Source: CAYMKL01 sp964390805 (GTDB taxonomy: Bacteria > Chloroflexota > Anaerolineae > VGOG01). From it: 11,246 nucleotides of DNA. Numbering within the stretch: position 1 is the first letter of the stretch; each line of letters begins with the position of its first letter. Shown in pieces: positions 5,543 to 11,246 of this stretch. The stretch lies in the NCBI GenBank assembly GCA_964390805.1, contig CAYMKL010000179.1, positions 1 to 11,246 on the forward strand, in the 5' to 3' direction. The position numbers and the translations under genes were made by a program. The notes under the pieces were generated by a model. That model searched no databases. It was given only the letters and a program-made list of their open reading frames with translations, and was not told the origin of the DNA.

Positions 5543-7288
5543 TCAACTGCCCTGCTCCTCCGCAACCTTCTCATGCTTACGACGCCTGCGACGCCGTGAC
5601 CAGGGCAGCAGCCGGCGCAGCACTGACTGCTCCTCGGACTCCTGCCCATCGCGGTAGTAGCCGTAGTAGTAGTAGTAGTAGTAGCCCAGGTCGGACAGGC
5701 TCACTCGGTTGAGCACCGGCCCGAGGACATGGGCACCCACCTTCTCGAGGACAGCCTTGCCCCGCAGCACCAGGTCGCGGCGGGTAACACCGGCCAGGAC
5801 CACCTGAAGCACAGCGTCCACTCGTGAACTCAACACCACGGCATCGGTGACAGTGGCTGCTGGCGGCGAGTCGTAGACCACCACGTCGGCGTGCTCCTTG
5901 AGCTGTTCCATCACCTCAGCCGCCCGTGGGGAGCCCAGGAGCTCGGCCGGGTTGGGCGGCACCGTGCCGCAGGGCAGCACCCACAGGTTCTCCACCTCCG
6001 TGCGCCGCAGGTATCCCTCAAAATCGTCCTTCTGGTCAATGACCAGGTTGGTGAAGCCAGGCTCCTTGGGAACATTGAAGAGGCGGTGCATACGCGGCTT
6101 GCGCAGGTCGGTGTCCACCAGGATTACCTTGCTACCTCCTCCGGCCAGGCTCACCGCCAGGTTGGCCGCCGTCAGCGTCTTGCCCTCGGTTGGGCCAGCG
6201 CTGGTGATCAGCAAGCTGCGCACCTGCTTGCCGGGGTTCGCAAACTGGATGTTGGTGCGCAGTGAGCGAAAGGCTTCGGCGATGGGGGAGCGAGGGTTGA
6301 CGAGGGCTACGATCTGCTCGCGCTGGACGCTCGAGCGGTCCCCTCCCTCGATGATCCCGACCACGCCCAAGGTGGCCATGCCGTAGAGGGCGTCCAATTC
6401 CTCAGGGGTCTTGATCGTGTAGTCCAGGTACTCCAGGAGGAAGGCCAGACCTACTCCCAGCCCCAAGGACGCGGCCAGGGCGAAGAGGATCTGCTGGGAG
6501 GTCTTGCGTGGCAAGGGCCCGGTAGGCAGGGGCGCCTCGTCCACCACTACAGCGGTGTCCACGCTCGGTGTCTCCTCGTCGCTTGCCAGGGAGGCCTGGG
6601 TTTGAGCCAGGCTGCTGAGCACCTCGACTCGCAATGACTGGTTGCGGATCAGCTCTTGGCGCAGGTTCAGGATGTGCTGGTCAATCTCCTCGGATCGGGG
6701 CCTGCTCTCCAGCTCAGCCATCTGAGCTTGCAGGTTCTCGATCCGGTCGCCATAGTACGCCAGCTCATCTTGGAGAGTCTCCTGAAGCTCGGCCAACCGC
6801 TGCCGCTCCAGCGCCCTGGCGGGATCGCGCTGGGCCTCGATCTGTTGCCGCTGGGCCCGCTGCCGGGCCGTGTTTTCGGCCATGAGCACCTGGGCGGTAG
6901 TGTTGGCCAGGACCTGAGCTTGCTGAGGGTCGGTGTAGGTGGCACTGATCCTGAAAAACTGGGTATCGGGAACATAACGTGTTGATAGCGCCGCCAGGAT
7001 CTCCCCCTCGGACATAGGGGATTCCAGCTCCTGAGCCACCAGGTTGGCAAAGGAACGGGTGCGCATGAACTCGGCATAGGTATTGGCCAGCGACTCTACC
7101 GGCTGCGTCGTCTGGTAGGGCAACACCGCGCTTGGTGCCGCCGGGTTCAGGAAGAGTGTTGTGGTAGTACTGTACATAGCAACCTGCTGCTGGCTGTAGT
7201 AGGTGGCACTGGCCCCCGACACCACCATGAGCAGCACGATAAGCCAAAGGTGCTTTCTGATGATCTTCCAGTACTCTAGTAATTCCAT
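5543..7288 (-). CDS. Polysaccharide co-polymerase fused to a BY-kinase (Wzc/CpsCD-like)
   Basis: This is a chain-length/export regulator combined with a bacterial tyrosine autokinase. The N-terminal Wzz-type part has TM1 at about 13-30, an extracytoplasmic region with a long Gln/Glu/Arg-rich coiled coil (about 140-235) and TM2 at about 266-286. The cytoplasmic kinase follows: EAFRSLR (338-344, the EX2RX2R oligomerisation motif), Walker A SAGPTEGKT (363-371, Lys370), Walker A' VILVDTD (388-394), Walker B VVVYDSPP (469-476), and a C-terminal tyrosine cluster of seven plus two Tyr (536-542, 544-545), the expected autophosphorylation tail. An Arg-rich stretch (565-570) lies near the end. Length 581 is shorter than proteobacterial Wzc (about 720) but usual for single-chain Gram-positive/Chloroflexota forms. 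The ATG is preceded by GAGGTGAG. No cognate phosphatase is visible in the window. Confidence 0.92.
   Translation of the reverse strand: MELLEYWKIIRKHLWLIVLLMVVSGASATYYSQQQVAMYSTTTTLFLNPAAPSAVLPYQTTQPVESLANTYAEFMRTRSFANLVAQELESPMSEGEILAALSTRYVPDTQFFRISATYTDPQQAQVLANTTAQVLMAENTARQRAQRQQIEAQRDPARALERQRLAELQETLQDELAYYGDRIENLQAQMAELESRPRSEEIDQHILNLRQELIRNQSLRVEVLSSLAQTQASLASDEETPSVDTAVVVDEAPLPTGPLPRKTSQQILFALAASLGLGVGLAFLLEYLDYTIKTPEELDALYGMATLGVVGIIEGGDRSSVQREQIVALVNPRSPIAEAFRSLRTNIQFANPGKQVRSLLITSAGPTEGKTLTAANLAVSLAGGGSKVILVDTDLRKPRMHRLFNVPKEPGFTNLVIDQKDDFEGYLRRTEVENLWVLPCGTVPPNPAELLGSPRAAEVMEQLKEHADVVVYDSPPAATVTDAVVLSSRVDAVLQVVLAGVTRRDLVLRGKAVLEKVGAHVLGPVLNRVSLSDLGYYYYYYYGYYRDGQESEEQSVLRRLLPWSRRRRRRKHEKVAEEQGS
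5663..5683 (-). repeat. (TAC)7 trinucleotide run encoding the tyrosine tail
   Basis: Seven perfect TAC codons in a row are followed, after one Gly codon, by two more TAC codons (5654-5659). No TAT is used. A pure triplet run can slip during replication by whole codons, which would change the number of phosphorylatable tyrosines without a frameshift. Confidence 0.85.
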
Positions 7289-7318
7289 GATAAACTCTCA
7301 CCTCACTCAACTGAGGAA

Positions 7319-7361
7319 CGACGAATGACGATCAATGGCGCTGGTTATTGGCCGTTCGTCG
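7319..7361. other. Imperfect inverted repeat between the PD40 protein and BY-kinase genes
   Basis: CGACGAA at 7319-7325 pairs with TTCGTCG at 7355-7361, with an inner CAAT/ATTG pair (7333-7336 and 7347-7350). It lies in the 84 bp intergenic region after the TAA of the large membrane protein gene. There is no T-run, so I do not call it an intrinsic terminator. It may be an operator-like or mRNA structure element and it overlaps the shared motif at 7329-7360. Confidence 0.4.
7329..7360 (-). promoter_or_regulatory. Shared upstream motif, copy before the BY-kinase gene
   Basis: Read on the minus strand, the blocks GACGA, GGCC, AACC and CATTGATCG occur in this order, ending 40 nt before the BY-kinase ATG. 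The same blocks in the same order precede the large membrane protein gene (10130-10168). CATTGATCG is identical over nine bases, and GACGANNGGCC matches 9 of 11. The function is inferred only; a common regulator or promoter is possible. Confidence 0.35.
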
Positions 7362-7372
7362 CTCCGCCAACG

Positions 7373-10093
7373 TTATTTGATCCAGACCGGGTCCCAATCG
7401 CTGTACTCGTTATTGCTGATGTTGTGCTGACCGCTGCCGCCGGAGTTCATGACCCAGATTTGCTTGCGGCCGGTCTCCCGGTTGGACCAGAACACGATCC
7501 TCGTGCCGTCGGGAGACCAACTCGGGTGCTTATCCCAATTGTGCCAATCCCCCTGGTTGTTTGTCAGTCGAGTCTGTTGCCTAGTGTCCTTGTTGATTAC
7601 GAAGATCTCGTCATTGCCCGGCGCTTGACTGACAAAGGCAATGTGGGCACCGTCGGGTGACCAGGCAGGGGCGTAGGTGACCTGACCAGCTCCGGTTAGA
7701 TGCCAGGTCTGGCCGTCGGCGCTGTTCTGCACCCAGATCTCGTAGGCTTTATCGTATCCCTTGACGAAAAGTCGCTGGCTGCGGTCCGGCGAGAGGGCAT
7801 CCAGCTCCAGGGCACGATCGTAGGCCCAGCGGTTGGTCAGCAGGGCCGCGTGACTGCCGTCGGGGTCCATCACTAAGACAGCCGGCTCTCCCAAGCGATC
7901 GGACAGAAAGGCAATCTTGCCCTTGAGCACAGCCGGTAACTCCGGTATTGGCGTCGGGATAGGGGGCGATGTGGCGGTGGGAGTCGGGGTAGCGGTGGGA
8001 GTCGGGGTAATCTGATCTAGCGGAATCAGCCAGGTCAGTGTGGGCACCGGTGTGGCCGTCCACACGTTGGGGGGCCACGGCGTCGGCGTCCCGTATACGA
8101 AGGCTTCCGCAGTGGCTACAAGAGCGTGCCACTGGGCCGTGGCGGTGTTGGCCGGCATGGCCGTGAGGACGATGATCACCGGGGTCACCCAGTTGGACGG
8201 CAGGGGCGTGGCCGTGGGCGTCGGCGTACCCGTCTCCAGATAGGGAGTGGCCTCCGCCGTGGCCGTCATGATCCGTGCTGCCAGGGTCACCACGTTTTCC
8301 GGTGTGGGTGTCTCAGTCGTGGGTGTCACAGTAGGCACGCTAGTTATCATCACGTAGTACGGCGTCGGCAGGGGTGTGGCCGTCCACACATTAGGTGGCA
8401 GCGGCGTCGGCGTTCCGTATACGAAGGCTTCAGCGGTGGCTACCAGGGCGTGCCATTGGGCGGTGGCGGTGTTGGCTGGCGTAGCCGTGGGTACGATGAT
8501 CACCGGGGTCACCCAGTTGGGCGGCAGGGGTGTNNNNNNNNNNNNNNNNNNNNNNNNNNNNNNNNNNNNNNNNNNNNNNNNNNNNNNNNNNNNNNNNNNN
8601 NNNNNNNNNNNNNNNNNNNNNNNNNNNNNNNNNGCCGTGGGTACGATGATCACCGGGGTCACCCAGTTGGGCGGCAGGGGTGTGGCTGTCGTTGCCGGCG
8701 TCGGGGTGCCCGTGCCCGGGCCGGGTATAGCCTGGGCGGTGGCGGTCATCAGCCGCGCTGCCAGGGTCACCACGTTTTCAGGCGTGGGCGTGTCCGTGGG
8801 CGCGGGCGTGCAAGTGATGATCACGTAAGACGATATCGGTGTGGGTGTGGGCGTTGGTGTGGGGGTAGAAGTTGTTGTAGGTGTGGGCACGGGTGTGGCC
8901 GTCCAAGCGTTGGGGGGCAGCGGCGTAGGTGTCCTATGCACGAAGGCCTCGGCGGTGGCCACCACGGCGTGCCATTGGGCGGTGGCGGTATTGGCTGGCG
9001 TGGCCGTGGGTACGATGATCACCGGGGTCACCCAGTTGGGCGGCAGGGGTGTGGCTGTCGTTGCCGGCGTCGGGGTGCCCGTGCCCGGGCCGGGTATAGC
9101 CTGGGCGGTGGCGGTCATCAGCCGCGCCGCCAGGGTCATCACATTTTCAGGCGTCGGCGTATCGGGCGTGGGTGGCACGCTGGTGATGATCACGTAGTGC
9201 GGCGTCGGCGACGGCGGGGGCGTCTCGGGAGCCGGCCCGGCCACGATACGTAGCGCTGGCCCCCGGACTCGGGACCCGGTGCCATGGCCGCTGTCCCAAG
9301 AGAATAGGTTGTTGACACCCGATGCTGGCCCGTTGATCCGAAACGACACTCGGCCGGAAAAAGTGCGCTCCTCCAATGCTTTCAGGGCGTCGGAATCAAA
9401 TACGAACGTATTGACATGGCCAGTTCCCAGGTCGTCAGCGGTTAGGGTCGGGCCAAGCTCCACAGCGGCGCCGTCTATCCACCCCAGACTGATAAAAGTC
9501 TCCTGGGCCCAGTCGTCGTCCATCCATGGTTCGAGGAGCTGTACCGTCCACGTCCCATCATCCCCCAGATGCTTGTCAGAAAGTCCGGTCAGTGCTAGAT
9601 CAGCATACACGATAGGTGTCCCGGGTGCGATCTGGGACAGGTCGAACTGGATGGCTCCTACGTATTCCTGGTTGTCGAATACGCCGGCGTAGATATTGTA
9701 ATCGCCAAAGTGATTAGGGGTCTCGTCGTCCTCTCGCACCCACCCTACGGCCTCGGGGGCCGGAGTGACCACGACCACCTGCCCACCCGGCGGTGGCGTG
9801 ACCTCAGGCAACCGTAGCTCTACCGGTGTAGGTATTGGCGTCAACGACGGCGTCGGCGAAGATGGCAGGATCTCTTCCAATAATGGTGTAGCGACTGCTG
9901 TGAGCGTGCTGGGCAATAACCTTGCGTTTGGCACCTCAGCCCGCTCTTCCAGCGCCGGAGCCGGATTCCGAAATACGAAGACGTAACCGTAGGCGGCCAA
10001 GATTAGCACAAGCAGAATGAAACCCCACACGACTAACTCGGCAGGGGCAGTGTTCTTTATCTGCCGGATTAGCGCATCTATTAAGCTTCTCAA
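7373..10093 (-). CDS. Membrane-anchored DNRLRE-like/Thr-Pro repeat/PD40 protein, interrupted by a scaffold gap
   Basis: This 906-codon frame (34 codons undefined in the gap) encodes a probable surface protein. Residues 1-19 are short and basic and TM 20-41 follows, so the rest should face outward. After a Pro-rich linker, residues about 117-285 form a beta-rich module (WVREDDETPNHFGDYNIYAG, FDLSQI, LLEPWMDDDWAQETFISLGW) resembling DNRLRE/carbohydrate-binding-like domains. Residues 300 to about 690 are Thr/Pro-rich modules of about 106 residues carrying conserved PPNWVTPVIIVPT and Ala/Thr-rich helix-like segments. Residues 725-906 carry PD40 repeats (WSPDGAHIAFVS, WSPDGTRIVFWSNR, ending DWDPVWIK), as in TolB. 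Only three to four blades are visible, fewer than a closed propeller. The start is a TTG with GAGAGG nine bases upstream; no early ATG exists in frame. Context suggests a role in organising or sensing the surface polysaccharide, but no function is established. The true length is uncertain because of the gap. Confidence 0.8.
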   Translation of the reverse strand: MRSLIDALIRQIKNTAPAELVVWGFILLVLILAAYGYVFVFRNPAPALEERAEVPNARLLPSTLTAVATPLLEEILPSSPTPSLTPIPTPVELRLPEVTPPPGGQVVVVTPAPEAVGWVREDDETPNHFGDYNIYAGVFDNQEYVGAIQFDLSQIAPGTPIVYADLALTGLSDKHLGDDGTWTVQLLEPWMDDDWAQETFISLGWIDGAAVELGPTLTADDLGTGHVNTFVFDSDALKALEERTFSGRVSFRINGPASGVNNLFSWDSGHGTGSRVRGPALRIVAGPAPETPPPSPTPHYVIITSVPPTPDTPTPENVMTLAARLMTATAQAIPGPGTGTPTPATTATPLPPNWVTPVIIVPTATPANTATAQWHAVVATAEAFVHRTPTPLPPNAWTATPVPTPTTTSTPTPTPTPTPISSYVIITCTPAPTDTPTPENVVTLAARLMTATAQAIPGPGTGTPTPATTATPLPPNWVTPVIIVPTXXXXXXXXXXXXXXXXXXXXXXXXXXXXXXXXXXTPLPPNWVTPVIIVPTATPANTATAQWHALVATAEAFVYGTPTPLPPNVWTATPLPTPYYVMITSVPTVTPTTETPTPENVVTLAARIMTATAEATPYLETGTPTPTATPLPSNWVTPVIIVLTAMPANTATAQWHALVATAEAFVYGTPTPWPPNVWTATPVPTLTWLIPLDQITPTPTATPTPTATSPPIPTPIPELPAVLKGKIAFLSDRLGEPAVLVMDPDGSHAALLTNRWAYDRALELDALSPDRSQRLFVKGYDKAYEIWVQNSADGQTWHLTGAGQVTYAPAWSPDGAHIAFVSQAPGNDEIFVINKDTRQQTRLTNNQGDWHNWDKHPSWSPDGTRIVFWSNRETGRKQIWVMNSGGSGQHNISNNEYSDWDPVWIK
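8039..8356 (-). repeat. Thr/Pro module C, more diverged
   Basis: It begins YVMIT and ends near NVWTATPVPT, about 106 residues. It keeps ENVVTLAARIMTATAEA, SNWVTPVIIV and TATAQWHALVATAEAFVYG but differs in the linkers (YLETGTPTPTATP). It is the copy next to the PD40 region, and its nucleotide sequence is visibly more diverged than A is from B. Confidence 0.8.
8484..8533 (-). repeat. 50 bp direct repeat, left of the gap
   Basis: These 50 bases, ending at the first N, are identical to 8634-8683 immediately right of the gap and to 9003-9052 in module A. They encode the TPLPPNWVTPVIIVPTA stretch. Confidence 0.95.
8534..8633. other. 100-N scaffold gap
   Basis: Exactly 100 undetermined bases, a conventional placeholder length. 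It sits inside the repeat region of the large membrane protein and happens to keep the frame open. Confidence 0.98.
8634..8683 (-). repeat. 50 bp direct repeat, right of the gap
   Basis: This copy begins at the first base after the gap and is identical to 8484-8533. Identity with module A continues to 8758. The symmetry suggests that the two contig ends contain the same sequence. Confidence 0.95.
8828..9196 (-). repeat. Thr/Pro module A (106 residues plus a 17-residue TP spacer)
   Basis: The module begins YVIIT, then PTPENVMTLAARLMTATAQA, a GTGTPTP linker, PPNWVTPVIIVPT, TATAQWHAVVATAEAFV and PLPPNAWTATPVPTP. It is followed by a 17-residue TP-rich spacer that module B lacks. Bases 9003-9127 are identical to 8634-8758 of module B (125 bp, offset 369 nt, i.e. 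123 codons). Confidence 0.85.
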
Positions 10094-10129
10094 GCGTCGT
10101 AACCTCTCAGCTTGCTTGCCTACAACCGC

Positions 10130-10168
10130 CGATCAATGAGGGGTTGTGGCCGATAAAGGCCAGTCGTC
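10130..10168 (-). promoter_or_regulatory. Shared upstream motif, copy before the large membrane protein gene
   Basis: On the minus strand the order is GACGA, GGCC, AACC, CATTGATCG, ending 36 nt before the TTG start. It matches the element before the BY-kinase (7329-7360). This copy has an extra TTTATC plus a second GGCC, which creates a TGGCC-loop-GGCCA hairpin. An ACAACC/GGTTGT inverted repeat (10122-10127 and 10142-10147) spans the conserved CATTGATCG block. Confidence 0.35.
10147..10162. other. Small stem-loop downstream of the recombinase gene
   Basis: TGGCC-GATAAA-GGCCA is a perfect five-base-pair stem with a six-base loop, 49 nt beyond the recombinase TAG. With no following T-run on the minus strand, it is at most a weak terminator-like or regulatory structure. 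Confidence 0.35.
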
Positions 10169-10211
10169 AATCAAAAGGGTGGATTGAGTGATACTTCGGC
10201 AAGCCACAGGT

Positions 10212-11192
10212 CTATCTCAACCATTCCAGCACCTGGCCTACAAAACCATCCCAGTCTTCAAACTCGGCCTCATACAGGTCCCGTGCCTCTTTCAGGAGCT
10301 CCCCTTGCTCCGCTACTTCAATCTCGTCAATGGCCGTCCTGGTGTTCAGAGCTATCTCCTTCGCCATCTGATCCACCAATTGGGTGTAGATCCCTGTTGT
10401 GGTGAGGCTCTCATGCCCCAGAAGGTTCTGCACAAAGGTGATAGGAGCGCCCCCTATCAAATAGTGCACCGCTGCTGAGTGGCGCAGGGTATGCGGGGTC
10501 ACATGCCCCGGCAACCCCGCTTTCTCCACATACCGCTTCAGCCTCCTCCCCATGTGCCGACCTATGAGGTGACCGTAACCATCTCTGCTAGGGAAGAGAT
10601 ACCCTTCCACCCCACTTCCTTCGATATACTCCCTCAAAGCTTCCACCAGATAAGGCTTCAGGTACACCCGCCGCTCTTTGTTCCCCTTCCCTATGACCCG
10701 TAGCCAACCTTCCTCCCAATTGATGTCTGTCACTCTGACCCGCTCCGCTTCGCCTACCCGAAGCCCGCAGGCGTATAGGAGCTTGAAAAACACGTGGTCG
10801 CGATGCGCCCTCGCTGTCTCATCACTCATCGCCATAAACAGGGCTCGAACCTGGGGAACCGTCAAAGCTCTGGGCAATCGCGTGCCCACTTTGGGAGTAG
10901 GTAAACGCCGTGAGGGGTCCTCCTCGATATAGCCTTCGGCCAGCAGGAAACCGAAGAATCGCTTTATGGCCACGACGGAGTTCCTGATGCTGTTGGGGGC
11001 CAATTCCCGCTCGTGCAGACTGGCTACGTAGTCCCGAAGCTGGGCGGTAGTGATCTGGCTGGGCGGTGATGGCCCCAATTCGATATGATCGAAGAGCCGT
11101 TTCAGGACATGTTGATACTTCTCTACGGTGGCCAGCGCTAAGTTCTTCAGGTGCAGATAGGCGACGAAATCGGTGACTTCAGGATGTTCCAT
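10212..11192 (-). CDS. Tyrosine recombinase/integrase (XerC/D-like)
   Basis: This is a site-specific DNA recombinase. The N-terminal SAM-like core-binding domain (about 1-95: LALATVEKYQHVLKRLF, NSIRNSVVAIKRFFGFLL) is followed by the catalytic domain with all expected residues: Arg145 (GLRVGE), Lys169 (GKGNKERRV), His234 and Arg237 (TPHTLRHSAA), His260 (LLGHESLTTT) and the nucleophile Tyr269 (GIYTQL). It therefore looks active. At 326 residues it is slightly longer than XerC/D (about 300), because 57 residues follow the tyrosine, ending in an acidic tail rich in Glu and Asp. No clear Shine-Dalgarno sequence precedes the ATG. No phage, integron-cassette or conjugation genes lie next to it. It could rearrange DNA near this cluster, or be a passenger. 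It is probably not the housekeeping Xer, but that needs comparison with the rest of the genome. Confidence 0.9.
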   Translation of the reverse strand: MEHPEVTDFVAYLHLKNLALATVEKYQHVLKRLFDHIELGPSPPSQITTAQLRDYVASLHERELAPNSIRNSVVAIKRFFGFLLAEGYIEEDPSRRLPTPKVGTRLPRALTVPQVRALFMAMSDETARAHRDHVFFKLLYACGLRVGEAERVRVTDINWEEGWLRVIGKGNKERRVYLKPYLVEALREYIEGSGVEGYLFPSRDGYGHLIGRHMGRRLKRYVEKAGLPGHVTPHTLRHSAAVHYLIGGAPITFVQNLLGHESLTTTGIYTQLVDQMAKEIALNTRTAIDEIEVAEQGELLKEARDLYEAEFEDWDGFVGQVLEWLR

Positions 11193-11246
11193 TGTGAGCG
11201 TTACATGTTTGGGACACGAGAACGGGAGAAGTCAGTGTTGTTCTCA
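11193..11246. other. Upstream edge of the recombinase gene
   Basis: Only 54 bases remain before the window ends. They contain a six-base inverted repeat, GAGAAC (11218-11223) and GTTCTC (11240-11245), separated by 16 bases. It could be part of an operator or recombination site, but the context is cut off. Confidence 0.25.

Larger units (their letters stand above)
8357..8827 (-). repeat. Thr/Pro module B, containing the gap
   Basis: It starts YVIIT and follows module A closely until the gap, which falls straight after IIVPT. After the gap it repeats TPLPPNWVTPVIIVPT and runs to PNVWTATPLPTP. Dropping 150 nt (one 50-mer copy plus the 100 N) yields exactly 106 residues plus one Tyr and aligns without indels to module A. 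Confidence 0.8.

Noticed and set aside
7319..7361. Intrinsic terminator after the large membrane protein gene
   Set aside because: The stem is imperfect, the loop is large and no T-run follows on the minus strand.
8484..9052. CRISPR array suggested by three identical 50 bp copies
   Set aside because: The copies lie inside an open coding frame at irregular spacing, with coding sequence or Ns between them rather than uniform spacers.
8126..9253. Arg/Gly-rich plus-strand repeat protein
   Set aside because: It is the complement of the Thr/Pro modules. The repetition is inherited from the real gene, and the frame crosses the gap only because the Ns contain no stop.
10212..11192. Prophage or integron integrase
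   Set aside because: No phage genes, attC-like cassettes or tRNA attachment site are visible nearby. The class is clear but the element is not.

Overview
All recognisable protein genes lie on the minus strand and read from high to low coordinates. The window is part of an exopolysaccharide or lipopolysaccharide-type cluster. I infer Chloroflexota (Anaerolineae/Caldilineae-like), probably a metagenome-derived or draft scaffold, because the large Thr/Pro-repeat membrane protein with PPNWVTP-type modules and a PD40 tail resembles proteins I associate with that phylum. The 100-N gap shows the sequence is a scaffold. The taxon is inference, since no rRNA or marker gene is present.

In transcriptional order the layout is: a complete tyrosine recombinase (10212-11192); a 118 bp intergenic region with small stem-loops; a 906-codon membrane-anchored protein (7373-10093) with a DNRLRE-like module, about 106-residue Thr/Pro-rich repeats and a C-terminal PD40 (TolB-like) propeller portion; a polysaccharide co-polymerase fused to a BY-kinase (5543-7288); a DPM1-like family 2 glycosyltransferase (4675-5418); a GDP-L-fucose synthase-like epimerase/reductase (3481-4614); a remnant of an inositol-monophosphatase-family gene (3198-3484); a zinc-ribbon methyltransferase-like protein (2173-3201); a Gfo/Idh/MocA oxidoreductase (1076-2176); and a Wzm-type ABC-2 permease (207-1076). 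From the epimerase to the permease the genes overlap by one to four bases (TTGA, TTGA, GTGA, TAATG), so this part is very probably one translationally coupled operon.

A plausible joint role is as follows. The epimerase, oxidoreductase and methyltransferase make or decorate nucleotide sugars. The GT2 enzyme transfers a sugar, perhaps to a polyprenyl phosphate. The Wzm permease, with an ATPase not present in the window, exports the glycan. The co-polymerase/BY-kinase controls chain length or export. The large membrane protein would sit at the cell surface.

The most informative oddities are these. (1) The scaffold gap is bracketed by identical 50-mers, and removing exactly 150 nt gives a repeat module that aligns residue for residue with its neighbour, so the gap is probably an assembly artefact. 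(2) The phosphatase gene looks internally deleted and frameshifted. (3) The epimerase carries a 19-residue in-frame insertion that looks like intergenic repeat DNA. (4) A split sequence motif recurs 36-40 nt before the start codons of both the large membrane protein and the BY-kinase. The leftmost 206 bp hold no identifiable gene.
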